Below the pieces are notes generated by a model. It searched no databases, was not told where the DNA came from, and saw only the letters and a program-made list of their open reading frames with translations. DNA of 34,732 nucleotides. Source: Xylophilus sp. Its GTDB lineage: Bacteria; Pseudomonadota; Gammaproteobacteria; Burkholderiales; Burkholderiaceae_C. The position numbers were made by a program, and so were the translations under genes. The stretch covers positions 1 through 34,732 of the forward strand of contig WNDY01000045.1 in NCBI GenBank assembly GCA_009914555.1, read 5' to 3'. Below are positions 28,914 through 34,732 of the stretch, in pieces (position 1 is the stretch's first letter; every line of letters begins with the position of its first letter).

Positions 28914-29679
28914 GCTCGGCCTCCTGCAAGGCGCGCGAGACTGCCACGCACCAGCGGCCGTAGCGCTCGCTGGCGCGGAAGCCCTCGCCGCGCGGATAGG
29001 GCTCGTTCACCACGATCTCGCGCGCCACCCGGCCGGGCCGCGCGGCCATCACCACAATGCGCCGGCTCAGGTAGACGGCCTCGAACACGCTGTGCGTCAC
29101 GAACAAGGCCGTGAAGCGCTCGGCCTGCCACAGCGCGAGCAGCGCGTCGTTCAATCGGAAGCGGCCGATCTCGTCGAGTGCGGCGAACGGCTCATCCATC
29201 AGCAGCAGCTGCGGCCGGGTGACCAGCGCCCGCGCGATGGAGGCGCGCATCTTCATGCCGCCCGACAGCTCGCGCGGCCAGGCGTGGGCCACGTCGTCGA
29301 GCCCCACGGCGGCCAGCGCTTCGGCCGCGCGGGCCGCGCGCTCGCCGCGCGCCACGCCGTCCAGGCGCAGCGGCAGCGCCACATTGTCGATGACGCGCGC
29401 CCAGGGCATCAGCGTCGGCTCCTGGAAGACGAAGCCCACGGCGGCCTGTGCCGGCGGCCGCAGGATCACGCCCTCGCTCGGCGCCAGCAGGCCGGCCACC
29501 AGCCGCAGCACCGAACTCTTGCCGCAGCCCGACGGCCCGAGCAGGCTGACGAAGTCGCCGGCGGCCACGTCGAGCGAGACATCGGCCAGCGCCTGCGTAG
29601 CGGCCGCACCGCCGTAGCGCAGGTTGACGTTGCGCAGCGCGAGCAACGGCGCCGCGGTGGAGGGACCGACGACCGTCAT
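28903..29679 (-). CDS. ABC importer ATP-binding protein (SsuB/TauB-like)
   Basis: 258 residues. Walker A GPSGCGKS (48-55), Q-loop Gln86, signature LSGGMKMR (138-145), Walker B LLLMDEPF (158-165) and the H-loop TALFVTHSVFEAVYLSRR are all present, so it should be active. It powers uptake through the permease encoded next. The start ATG 29679 overlaps the creatininase-family stop by 4 bases; the open frame continues upstream but is not ABC-like. The four genes from 30518 down to 27085 therefore form a tight overlapping operon. Confidence 0.92.
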   Translation of the reverse strand: MTVVGPSTAAPLLALRNVNLRYGGAAATQALADVSLDVAAGDFVSLLGPSGCGKSSVLRLVAGLLAPSEGVILRPPAQAAVGFVFQEPTLMPWARVIDNVALPLRLDGVARGERAARAAEALAAVGLDDVAHAWPRELSGGMKMRASIARALVTRPQLLLMDEPFAALDEIGRFRLNDALLALWQAERFTALFVTHSVFEAVYLSRRIVVMAARPGRVAREIVVNEPYPRGEGFRASERYGRWCVAVSRALQEAEHAA

Positions 29680-30518
29680 GCGCCGAGATCGGGTCGGTCC
29701 ACCAGCGTGGCGAGCGGCACCTGGGCCACCTCGGTCAGCAGCTTCGCCAGCTGTTCGCCGGCTGCATCGACCAGCGCCCGGCCCTTCTCGGCCGTGGCGG
29801 CCGCTGCATTGCCGGCCGCGCCCGCGGGGTGGTAGTCCTGCATCTGCCAGCCGAGCTTGGCGCTCCTGCCGTTGCCGATGATGGGGAAGCGCCGCGCCCG
29901 GTCCTCGGAACTGGTGGCGAAGTCGCGCGCGGCCGCGAGGTCCACGCGGGCCGGGTCCAGCGCCAGCATCATCGAGGTCTCGATGTCCCCCGCATGGATG
30001 CCGAAGCGGTGCTCGCGCGCACCGAAGGCAGACTGCGCCGCATCGGGCAGCGGCAGCGCGAACCAGCTCGTGTGGAAGACGATCAGGTCGCAGCGCGTGC
30101 GCAGCTCGCGCGCAACGATGTCCATCACACCGACCTGCCCGCCGTGGGTATTGAACAGCACCAGCTTCTTCACGCCGGCGCGCGCCACACTCTCGCCGAT
30201 CTCGGTCCACAGCGCGATCACGGTCGCGGGCGACAGCGTGAGCGTGCCGGGGAAGCGGATGTGCTCCGGGCTCAGGCCGACCTTCTGGGCGGGCAGGAAC
30301 AGCACTGGCAGATCGGCCGCGAGGTGCGGCAGCGCGGCTGCGACGATGCCGTCGGCCAGCGCCGCGTCGACCGACACCGGCAGGTGCGGCCCATGCTGCT
30401 CGGTGGCCGCGACCGGCAGCACGGCGACCACGTCGGTAATCGCGCCGATGGTTTGCAGGCGGGCGAAGTCGCGGGTGGAGAGGTCGGACCAGAAGCGCGA
30501 AGGCAGCACGGAAGACAT
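29676..30518 (-). CDS. Creatininase-family amidohydrolase
   Basis: 280 residues from ATG 30518; an in-frame TTG three codons earlier is possible. Metal- and substrate-site motifs of the family are [40 protein letters not shown] and FGIHAGDIETSMMLALDP. Family members hydrolyse creatinine, formamidopyrimidines or similar cyclic or formyl amides with two metal ions. As first gene of an NMT1/THI5-type importer operon it probably acts on the imported compound, which is inference. Its first 134 bases recur as a partial copy at 34426-34559. Confidence 0.85.
   Translation of the reverse strand: MSSVLPSRFWSDLSTRDFARLQTIGAITDVVAVLPVAATEQHGPHLPVSVDAALADGIVAAALPHLAADLPVLFLPAQKVGLSPEHIRFPGTLTLSPATVIALWTEIGESVARAGVKKLVLFNTHGGQVGVMDIVARELRTRCDLIVFHTSWFALPLPDAAQSAFGAREHRFGIHAGDIETSMMLALDPARVDLAAARDFATSSEDRARRFPIIGNGRSAKLGWQMQDYHPAGAAGNAAAATAEKGRALVDAAGEQLAKLLTEVAQVPLATLVDRPDLGA
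30385..30518 (-). repeat. Direct repeat copy 1 (5' end of the creatininase gene)
   Basis: This 134-base segment aligns without gaps to 34426-34559 in the same orientation. By eye there are about 18 mismatches (roughly 87% identity), and the last 52 bases (30385-30436 against 34426-34477) are identical. The two copies bracket the Bug, deacylase, LysR and soxR-remnant genes. Confidence 0.85.
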
Positions 30519-30611
30519 AGCCGTCAATGGTAGCGAGCCGCCAGGGCCGGTGCGTGGCCCGGATTTCCAATCCGCGCCGATCAGGCGCCCGCTTCGATCG
30601 CCCCGATCCGA

Positions 30612-31610
30612 CTATTTGTCCAGGTTGATGTTCTTCGACCTGATGATCCGTTGCCAGAAAGCCTGCTCGTTGCGCTGGTGCTCCAGCAACTGCTCTGCGG
30701 TTCCCGGCTTCAGCTCCACGCCTCCGGCCTGCAGGACCGACTGCGCCTCCGGGGTCTTGAGCCACGCCGTGATCTCCCGGCTCAGATGCTCGCGCATATC
30801 GACCGGTACGCCCCGTGGGGCATACAGGCCGACCCAGCCCTCCACCGCATAGTCCTTGAACCCGATCTCGGCCAATGTCGGAATCGACGGCGCAAGCGCA
30901 GAGCGCGTGGCATTGGTGACTCCCAGGATCCTGACCTTGCCATCCTTGGCTGCGCCGACCGCCCATGGCACCTGCGCCAGGGCCAGGTCCACATGGCCGC
31001 CGAGCAGTGCCGCGTAGGCCGGCGGCGCGCCGGGGTACGGCAGGTGGTTCAGGTCGACGCCGGTCTGCTGTTCGAGCAGGACGAACGCCAGATGGGCCGT
31101 GCTGCCGACGCCCCAGGTTCCGTAGCTGAAGGTGCCCGGCTTGGCCTTGGCCAGCCGGACGAAATCCTCGGCATTCCTGGCATCGATCCTCTGGTTCACG
31201 ACCATCGCCATCGGCACCCGGCCCAGCTCCATGATGGGGTCGAAGCTTTTTTCCGCGTCGTACCGGATGGTCTTCGGGAACAGCAGCGGATCCATGACAT
31301 GCGTGTCCACGTTGCCAAGGAAGAAGGTGTAGCCGTCCGGCGCGCTGCTGGCGGCATAGGCCGCCCCGATCATGCCGGAGGCCCCGGGCTTGTTTTCGAC
31401 CACGAATGGATGCTTCAGGCGCACGCTCATGGCCGTGGCGATCGCCCGGGCGGTGCTGTCGACAGCGCCGCCCGGAGCCCACGGCACGACGAGCCGCACG
31501 GGCTTGTCCGGGTTCCAGGTCACAGCGGCGCGCACCGGGCCTGCGCCCAGCAGCATGCCGGGAGCCGGCAGGCTGGCTGCAAGCGTCAGGAGGAAAGAGC
31601 GGTTGTTCAT
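30612..31610 (-). CDS. Bug/TctC-type tripartite tricarboxylate transporter receptor
   Basis: 332 residues. A signal peptide (FLLTLAASLPAPGMLLGAGP) is followed by KPVRLVVPWAPGGAVDSTAR, FVVENKPGASGMIGAAYAAS, GTFSYGTWGVGSTAHLAFVL and LPYPGAPPAYAALLGGHVDL. The family binds carboxylates, amino acids or other small ligands in the periplasm. No TctA/TctB membrane genes are nearby, as is common for orphan Bug proteins in Burkholderiales. It is divergent from the deacylase gene. Base composition is visibly less GC-rich than in the flanking ABC operon. Confidence 0.92.
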   Translation of the reverse strand: MNNRSFLLTLAASLPAPGMLLGAGPVRAAVTWNPDKPVRLVVPWAPGGAVDSTARAIATAMSVRLKHPFVVENKPGASGMIGAAYAASSAPDGYTFFLGNVDTHVMDPLLFPKTIRYDAEKSFDPIMELGRVPMAMVVNQRIDARNAEDFVRLAKAKPGTFSYGTWGVGSTAHLAFVLLEQQTGVDLNHLPYPGAPPAYAALLGGHVDLALAQVPWAVGAAKDGKVRILGVTNATRSALAPSIPTLAEIGFKDYAVEGWVGLYAPRGVPVDMREHLSREITAWLKTPEAQSVLQAGGVELKPGTAEQLLEHQRNEQAFWQRIIRSKNINLDK

Positions 31611-31680
31611 CGAGGTGTTCCAGCAGTTGGTGGTTCGACTATGCGATGACGTTCAACGCGCTTCCATTCATTTGTTCTTA

Positions 31681-31709
31681 CCGCCTGATGCCCGGCAGGC
31701 ATCAGGCGG
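31681..31709. other. Perfect 12-bp hairpin between the Bug and deacylase genes
   Basis: CCGCCTGATGCC (31681-31692), a 5-base loop and GGCATCAGGCGG (31698-31709) form a perfect stem. It lies in a 239-base divergent promoter region, so it is not where a terminator is expected, and no T-run flanks it on either strand. It may be an operator, a leader-RNA structure of the deacylase transcript, or a leftover terminator from an earlier gene. Nothing else is recognised in the gap. Confidence 0.5.
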
Positions 31710-31849
31710 CACGGCGTTTGCGGACGCCTTCCAGGGCACCGCATTAACGCCAAGGCATCAGCCGGAAATTGCAAAGCATTGGACAGAGCCATCTCTTGGC
31801 GGAGACAGTGAAGACCCATCCTCCACCCCGCGGCCCATCGCGCAGCTCC

Positions 31850-32863
31850 ATGCCGGACACCCATTCCTCCACGCCGTCGCTCATCACCTCGACGATCGAT
31901 TTCGACAGCCCCGGCTTCCATGCCGGCCATCTGCGCCTGCCCTATTCGCACGACCGCTCCGGCTACGGCTTCATCCCCGTGCCGGTGTTCATGGTCCATG
32001 CCGGACCCGGCCCGACCGTTCTGCTGACGGGCGGCAACCACGGCGACGAGTACGAGGGGCCGATCGCGCTGATGAAGCTGGCCCGCCGCCTGCCCTGGCT
32101 GAGCGTGCGCGGGAGGCTCATCGTCATCCCGGCGCTCAACTACCCGGCGGTGATGAATGCGACCCGGACATCGCCGATCGACGGAGGCAACCTGAACCGT
32201 TCCTTCCCGGGCCAACGGAACGGCACGTTGACCGAGATGATCGCCCACCACCTGGAGACGGTGCTGTTTCCCATCACCGACGTCGCCTTCGATCTCCATG
32301 CGGGCGGCGCATCCACCAACTACCTCCCGACACTGCTGGCCGCCTGGCCGGACGACGAACGCAAGCACGCAGACTACACGCGGCTCGTCGACACCATCGG
32401 TGCCCCGCGAACCCTCATCATGGACCTGCTCGGAGAGAACCGGACCTTCGCGGCTGCCGCGCAGCGGCACGGGGTGATGTTCTTCTGCGGCGAGTTCGGA
32501 GGGCACGCAGTATGCAACCTGGACGGGCTGGAAGTGGCCGAGCGGTCCATCGAGCGGCTGCTGACCGGCCTGGACCTGATCGACGGCCCGGCACCACGGG
32601 CCGGCACGGTCACCTATGCCGTCGAGGGCCATCGGCACTACGTCTTCGCACCCGAGGCCGGCATCTTCGAGCCGGCGTTCCGGCTGGGCGATCAGGTGAA
32701 GGCCGGCCAGCCCGCAGGCTGGATCCACCATCCGTCGCATCCGCAGCGTCCTGCCACTCCGGTCCATTTCGAGGGCGATGGCATGGCGATCTGCATTCGC
32801 GCTCTGGCCCATTGCGAGGCCGGCGACTGCCTGGGCCATTTGGCATCCGTCGTCAGCCATTGA
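31850..32863 (+). CDS. AstE/AspA-superfamily deacylase (DoeB-like)
   Basis: 337 residues from ATG 31850. Zinc-carboxypeptidase-like motifs in order are LLTGGNHGDEYEGPIALMKL (zinc His and Glu), LNYPAVMNATRTSPIDGGNL, NRSFPGQRNG, VAFDLHAGG (third zinc ligand) and FFCGEFGGHAV. The C-terminal domain has AGIFEPAFRLGDQVKAGQPA. The closest architecture I recall is DoeB, an N-acetyl-diaminobutyrate deacetylase of ectoine breakdown. No other ectoine genes are present, so a different N-acyl amino acid is just as likely. A GTG at 31808 with GGAG upstream is an alternative start. LysR lies 123 bases downstream. Confidence 0.82.
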   Translation: MPDTHSSTPSLITSTIDFDSPGFHAGHLRLPYSHDRSGYGFIPVPVFMVHAGPGPTVLLTGGNHGDEYEGPIALMKLARRLPWLSVRGRLIVIPALNYPAVMNATRTSPIDGGNLNRSFPGQRNGTLTEMIAHHLETVLFPITDVAFDLHAGGASTNYLPTLLAAWPDDERKHADYTRLVDTIGAPRTLIMDLLGENRTFAAAAQRHGVMFFCGEFGGHAVCNLDGLEVAERSIERLLTGLDLIDGPAPRAGTVTYAVEGHRHYVFAPEAGIFEPAFRLGDQVKAGQPAGWIHHPSHPQRPATPVHFEGDGMAICIRALAHCEAGDCLGHLASVVSH

Positions 32864-32986
32864 ATCCAGGGCACCGGCCGTGGCCGTATGGTCGAGCGAA
32901 AGGCATACTCCGCGGCCAGGGGAGCAGCAGCCGGACACGGTGTTCCCGGCCGCGAGTAAGCATCCCGATCGCATCTGGGGCCATCG

Positions 32987-33871
32987 ATGGAACTTCGCCA
33001 CCTGCGCTACTTTCTGGCTGTCGCCGAAACCGAGAACGTCCGCGCGGCATCCGAACAACTCCATGTGACCCAACCGGCGATCTCGCGCCAGATCCACGAT
33101 CTGGAAGACGAACTGGGTGTCCTGCTGTTCGAGAGAACGCCGCGCGGCCTTCGGTTGAACGCCAACGGCCGCGCATTCCTGGAAGATGCGACGGCGCTCA
33201 TGACCGGCCTTCAGACGGCATGCGAGCGGGTGCGAAGGGTATCGCGCGGCGAGATCGGTTCGCTGAAGATCGGCTTCGTGGAAATCGCCGGCTGGGAGGG
33301 CATCATTCCAGAGGCCATTCAAAGGTACCGTATCGCCGCCCCTGACGTGCATCTGGAGCCACTGCCGCTCGCCTCGCCCGAGCAGCTTGCACAGATCCAC
33401 GATGGCACGCTGGACGGCGGCTTTGTGTATCTTTTCGGCAATCGCCCCGAGGGAATAGACACCGTACCGCTGTGCCGCCATGGCACGGTGCTGGCGATGC
33501 TGCGTGGCAGCCCGCTGGCCGCCGCGCCGCGCGTGCGCCTGCGAGATCTGAACGAACGCGCGTTCGTCGCTTTCCAGCGGTCGGTCTACCCGGCCTACTT
33601 CGACGCCCTGCTCGTGGCCTGCACCGCAGCAGGGCTTGTTCCTCGCATCGTTCAGCATGTCCGGACCGAAGCAGCCGTGCTGAGCCTGGTGACCGCTGGG
33701 ATCGGCCTGGCATTGGTCAACGACAGGAACCGGTTCAGAGCCCCGTCCCAGGTCACGTTCGTCGAAGCGAAGGACCTGCGGCTGGAGTTGCCCCTGAGCT
33801 TTGCCTACAGGACGGACACCCGCAACCCGGCGGTCCGGGCGCTGGTGGAGATGCTGCACGCCATGGTCTGA
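32987..33871 (+). CDS. LysR-family transcriptional regulator
   Basis: 294 residues. The N-terminal winged helix is MELRHLRYFLAVAETENVRA, then ASEQLHVTQPAISRQIHDLE and DELGVLLFERTPRGLRL. The effector domain starts GEIGSLKIGFVEIAGWEGII, with later YPAYFDALLVACTAAG and SLVTAGIGLALVND. It resembles the CatM/BenM-like subgroup by length and by the LRHLRYFLAVAE start. It probably controls the adjacent deacylase and the divergent Bug gene. The 123-base spacer before it contains GCATACTCC, one more ATAC-type motif. The soxR remnant's frame overlaps its 3' end from the other strand. Confidence 0.92.
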   Translation: MELRHLRYFLAVAETENVRAASEQLHVTQPAISRQIHDLEDELGVLLFERTPRGLRLNANGRAFLEDATALMTGLQTACERVRRVSRGEIGSLKIGFVEIAGWEGIIPEAIQRYRIAAPDVHLEPLPLASPEQLAQIHDGTLDGGFVYLFGNRPEGIDTVPLCRHGTVLAMLRGSPLAAAPRVRLRDLNERAFVAFQRSVYPAYFDALLVACTAAGLVPRIVQHVRTEAAVLSLVTAGIGLALVNDRNRFRAPSQVTFVEAKDLRLELPLSFAYRTDTRNPAVRALVEMLHAMV

Positions 33872-34349
33872 CGGTCGTGCCGCCAGCCCGCGACTACCGG
33901 CGGCCCTTCCTCGTCGGCGGTTCGCCGATGCGGCGTTCCAGGAATGTGCACCGCCGGCCCGCGCGCGGCCATCGCGTCCTGCGGGTTGCGCAACGGGCAG
34001 TCCTCCAGCGACAGGCAGCCGCAGCCGATGCAGCTGTCCAGTTCGTCGCGCAGCCGGGTCAGCCGCTCGATGCGCTCGTCAAGCAGGCGGCGCCAGTCGG
34101 ACGACAGCTCGCGCCACTGCGCCGACGTGAGCTTGGCGCCGTGCGGCATGCGCTCGAACGAGGTGCGAATGTCGTCCAGCGGAATGCCGGTGCGCTGCGC
34201 CGGACCGCCACGTAGCGCAGCACCACGGCCGGGTAGCGGCGCTGGTTGCCGCTGGTGCGCACCGCGGCGATCAGGCCCTTCGATTCGTAGAAGTGCAGCG
34301 CCGATGCGGCGACGCCGCTGCGCCTGGCGACCTCGCCGACCGTGAGCAT
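33805..34349 (-). pseudogene. soxR: soxR-type MerR regulator, frameshifted
   Basis: From ATG 34349 the frame gives [40 protein letters not shown] and VVLRYVAV, a normal MerR/SoxR DNA-binding domain. At about 34200 the homology jumps to another frame: [20 protein letters not shown], then [20 protein letters not shown] and the complete 2Fe-2S site CIGCGCLSLEDC (C-x2-C-x-C-x5-C). The join lacks about 7 bases compared with intact SoxR (expected VAVIRVAQRTG). After NPQDAMAARGP the sequence no longer looks like SoxR and overlaps the LysR gene end. Intact SoxR senses redox-cycling compounds; this copy cannot make a whole protein. Confidence 0.8.
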
Positions 34350-34393
34350 GCGGCTGGCATCGATCGGGGGGACGGCATCTTCTGTCAGCCGGC

Positions 34394-34435
34394 TCAGAAC
34401 CTCCATTTGAGCGACACCGCGTAGCTGCGGCCCAT
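34394..34435 (-). pseudogene. 3' end of a TonB-dependent receptor gene
   Basis: The frame reads [13 protein letters not shown] and a stop at 34394. A run G-R-x-Y-x-x-x-L-x-W-x-F at the very C-terminus, ending in Phe, is the signature of the last barrel strand of TonB-dependent receptors. Only these 13 codons remain. The first of them coincide with CATGGGCCGCA, a sequence shared with the creatininase fragment, so the two genes are fused at a short homology. Confidence 0.55.
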
Positions 34436-34559
34436 GCTGCTCGGTGGCCGCGACCGGCAGCACGGCGACCACGTCGGCGACCGTGCCCGCAGTGTGCAGG
34501 CGGGCGAAGTCACGGGTGGAGAGGTCGGACCAGAAGCGCAAGGGCAGCGGCGTGGGCAT
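34426..34559 (-). pseudogene. Direct repeat copy 2: 5' fragment of a creatininase-family gene
   Basis: The frame from ATG 34559 encodes [20 protein letters not shown], then [18 protein letters not shown], the same start as the complete gene at 29676-30518. It is about 87% identical at DNA level, with 52 identical bases at the break end. After the metal-site EQHGP the homology stops and the frame runs through the receptor tail and into the soxR start region. That produces a 166-codon hybrid frame (34559-34059) unlikely to be functional. Confidence 0.8.
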
Positions 34560-34595
34560 GGCGGCGATGTTAGGTGTCGCATCCCGGATGATTGC

Positions 34596-34614
34596 ATAAG
34601 CGAGAATCGCTATC
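34596..34614. promoter_or_regulatory. Fur-like dyad near the right end
   Basis: ATAAGCGAGAATCGCTATC contains the perfect dyad AGCGA-GAA-TCGCT and matches the Fur consensus at about 11 of 19 positions. It sits 37 bases upstream of the creatininase fragment and close to the IS481-type end. It may be a relic of an iron-regulated gene that once lay here, which would fit the TonB-receptor tail next door. Confidence 0.35.
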
Positions 34615-34620
34615 CACTCT

Positions 34621-34732
34621 TCATGGCCCGAGCGGTGATGCGAGGATTGATAGAGTCACTGCAATCACCTCCGGAGGTCCAAGCATGCTGATCGCCCTGC
34701 ACAGGAACGCCCGCACCACGCCCGCCGTGCGT
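34621..34732 (+). mobile_element. IS481-type insertion sequence, left end (cut by window edge)
   Basis: A transposase start of the IS481 type begins at 34685 and the leader before it (GATGCGAGGATTGATAGAG...) is AT-richer than the flanking DNA. The exact terminus is not clear because I could not see the opposite end; the left boundary of 34621 is approximate. Confidence 0.5.
34685..34732 (+). CDS. IS481-type transposase, N-terminal fragment
   Basis: Sixteen codons, MLIALHRNARTTPAVR, are visible before the window ends. This matches the very conserved start of IS481-family transposases (MLIALHKNARTTPA...), which continue with an HTH and a DDE integrase core. CCGGAGG lies 7 bases before the ATG, giving a clear ribosome-binding site. 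The rest is outside the window. Confidence 0.7.
   Translation, partial: MLIALHRNARTTPAVR

Noticed and set aside
34059..34559. A 166-codon creatininase-SoxR fusion gene
   Set aside because: The frame joins a creatininase fragment, an out-of-frame receptor tail and a soxR piece that breaks off at the frameshift; better explained as rearrangement debris.
1..34732. CRISPR arrays, tRNA or rRNA genes, phage structural genes
   Set aside because: No regularly spaced repeats, cloverleaf-like genes or phage protein motifs were found on reading both strands.

Overview
The window is very GC-rich DNA with the gene content of a betaproteobacterium of the order Burkholderiales. The evidence is a beta/gamma-type flagellar cluster (flgN-flgM-flgA divergent from flgBCDEFGHIJKL, with a two-domain FlgJ), a Bug/TctC-type solute receptor, a MocR-LysE pair, HemP and dense overlapping operons. 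A Comamonadaceae-like host is my guess; the genus cannot be read from this sequence.

Layout. (1) 1-127 is the end of an IS3-family element that runs off the left edge. (2) 204-522 holds a decayed relBE-type toxin-antitoxin pair in which both genes lack their middle. (3) 567-2235 is flgN, flgM (with a near-consensus sigma-28 promoter) and flgA, all on the minus strand. (4) 2460-13191 is flgB to flgL, encoding rod, hook, rings, muramidase and hook-filament junction, followed by a degenerate EAL-HDOD protein (13234-14451). (5) 14498-18689 is a Fur-box-led FecI sigma factor, a FecR anti-sigma factor and a TonB-dependent receptor with an STN signalling domain. (6) 18686-24747 is a MocR-type regulator divergent from lysE, an EamA transporter, a PLP aminotransferase, a GST and a PhzF protein. 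The aminotransferase frame has no stop codon and runs through gst into phzF. (7) 24876-26438 is an ArsR regulator and a distant Tgl-like transglutaminase homologue. (8) 26677-26886 is hemP with a Fur-like box. (9) 27085-30518, minus strand, is an NMT1/THI5-type ABC importer (receptor, permease, ATPase) and a creatininase-family hydrolase in an overlapping operon. (10) 30612-33871 is a Bug receptor divergent from an AstE/AspA-type (DoeB-like) deacylase and a LysR regulator, visibly less GC-rich than its neighbours. (11) 33805-34559 is a scrambled segment: a frameshifted soxR, the last codons of a TonB receptor, and a second, partial copy of the creatininase 5' end. (12) 34685-34732 is the start of an IS481-type transposase that runs off the right edge.

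How the parts work together. Regions 3-4 build the hook-basal body, with FlgM gating late genes through sigma-28. Region 5 and hemP form an iron-responsive set under likely Fur control. Regions 6, 9 and 10 are small regulated import, export and hydrolysis modules typical of a metabolically versatile soil or plant-associated bacterium. Both ends carry insertion sequences, and the right end shows repeat-mediated rearrangement. No tRNA, rRNA or CRISPR array was seen, and no gene-free stretch exceeds about 300 bases.
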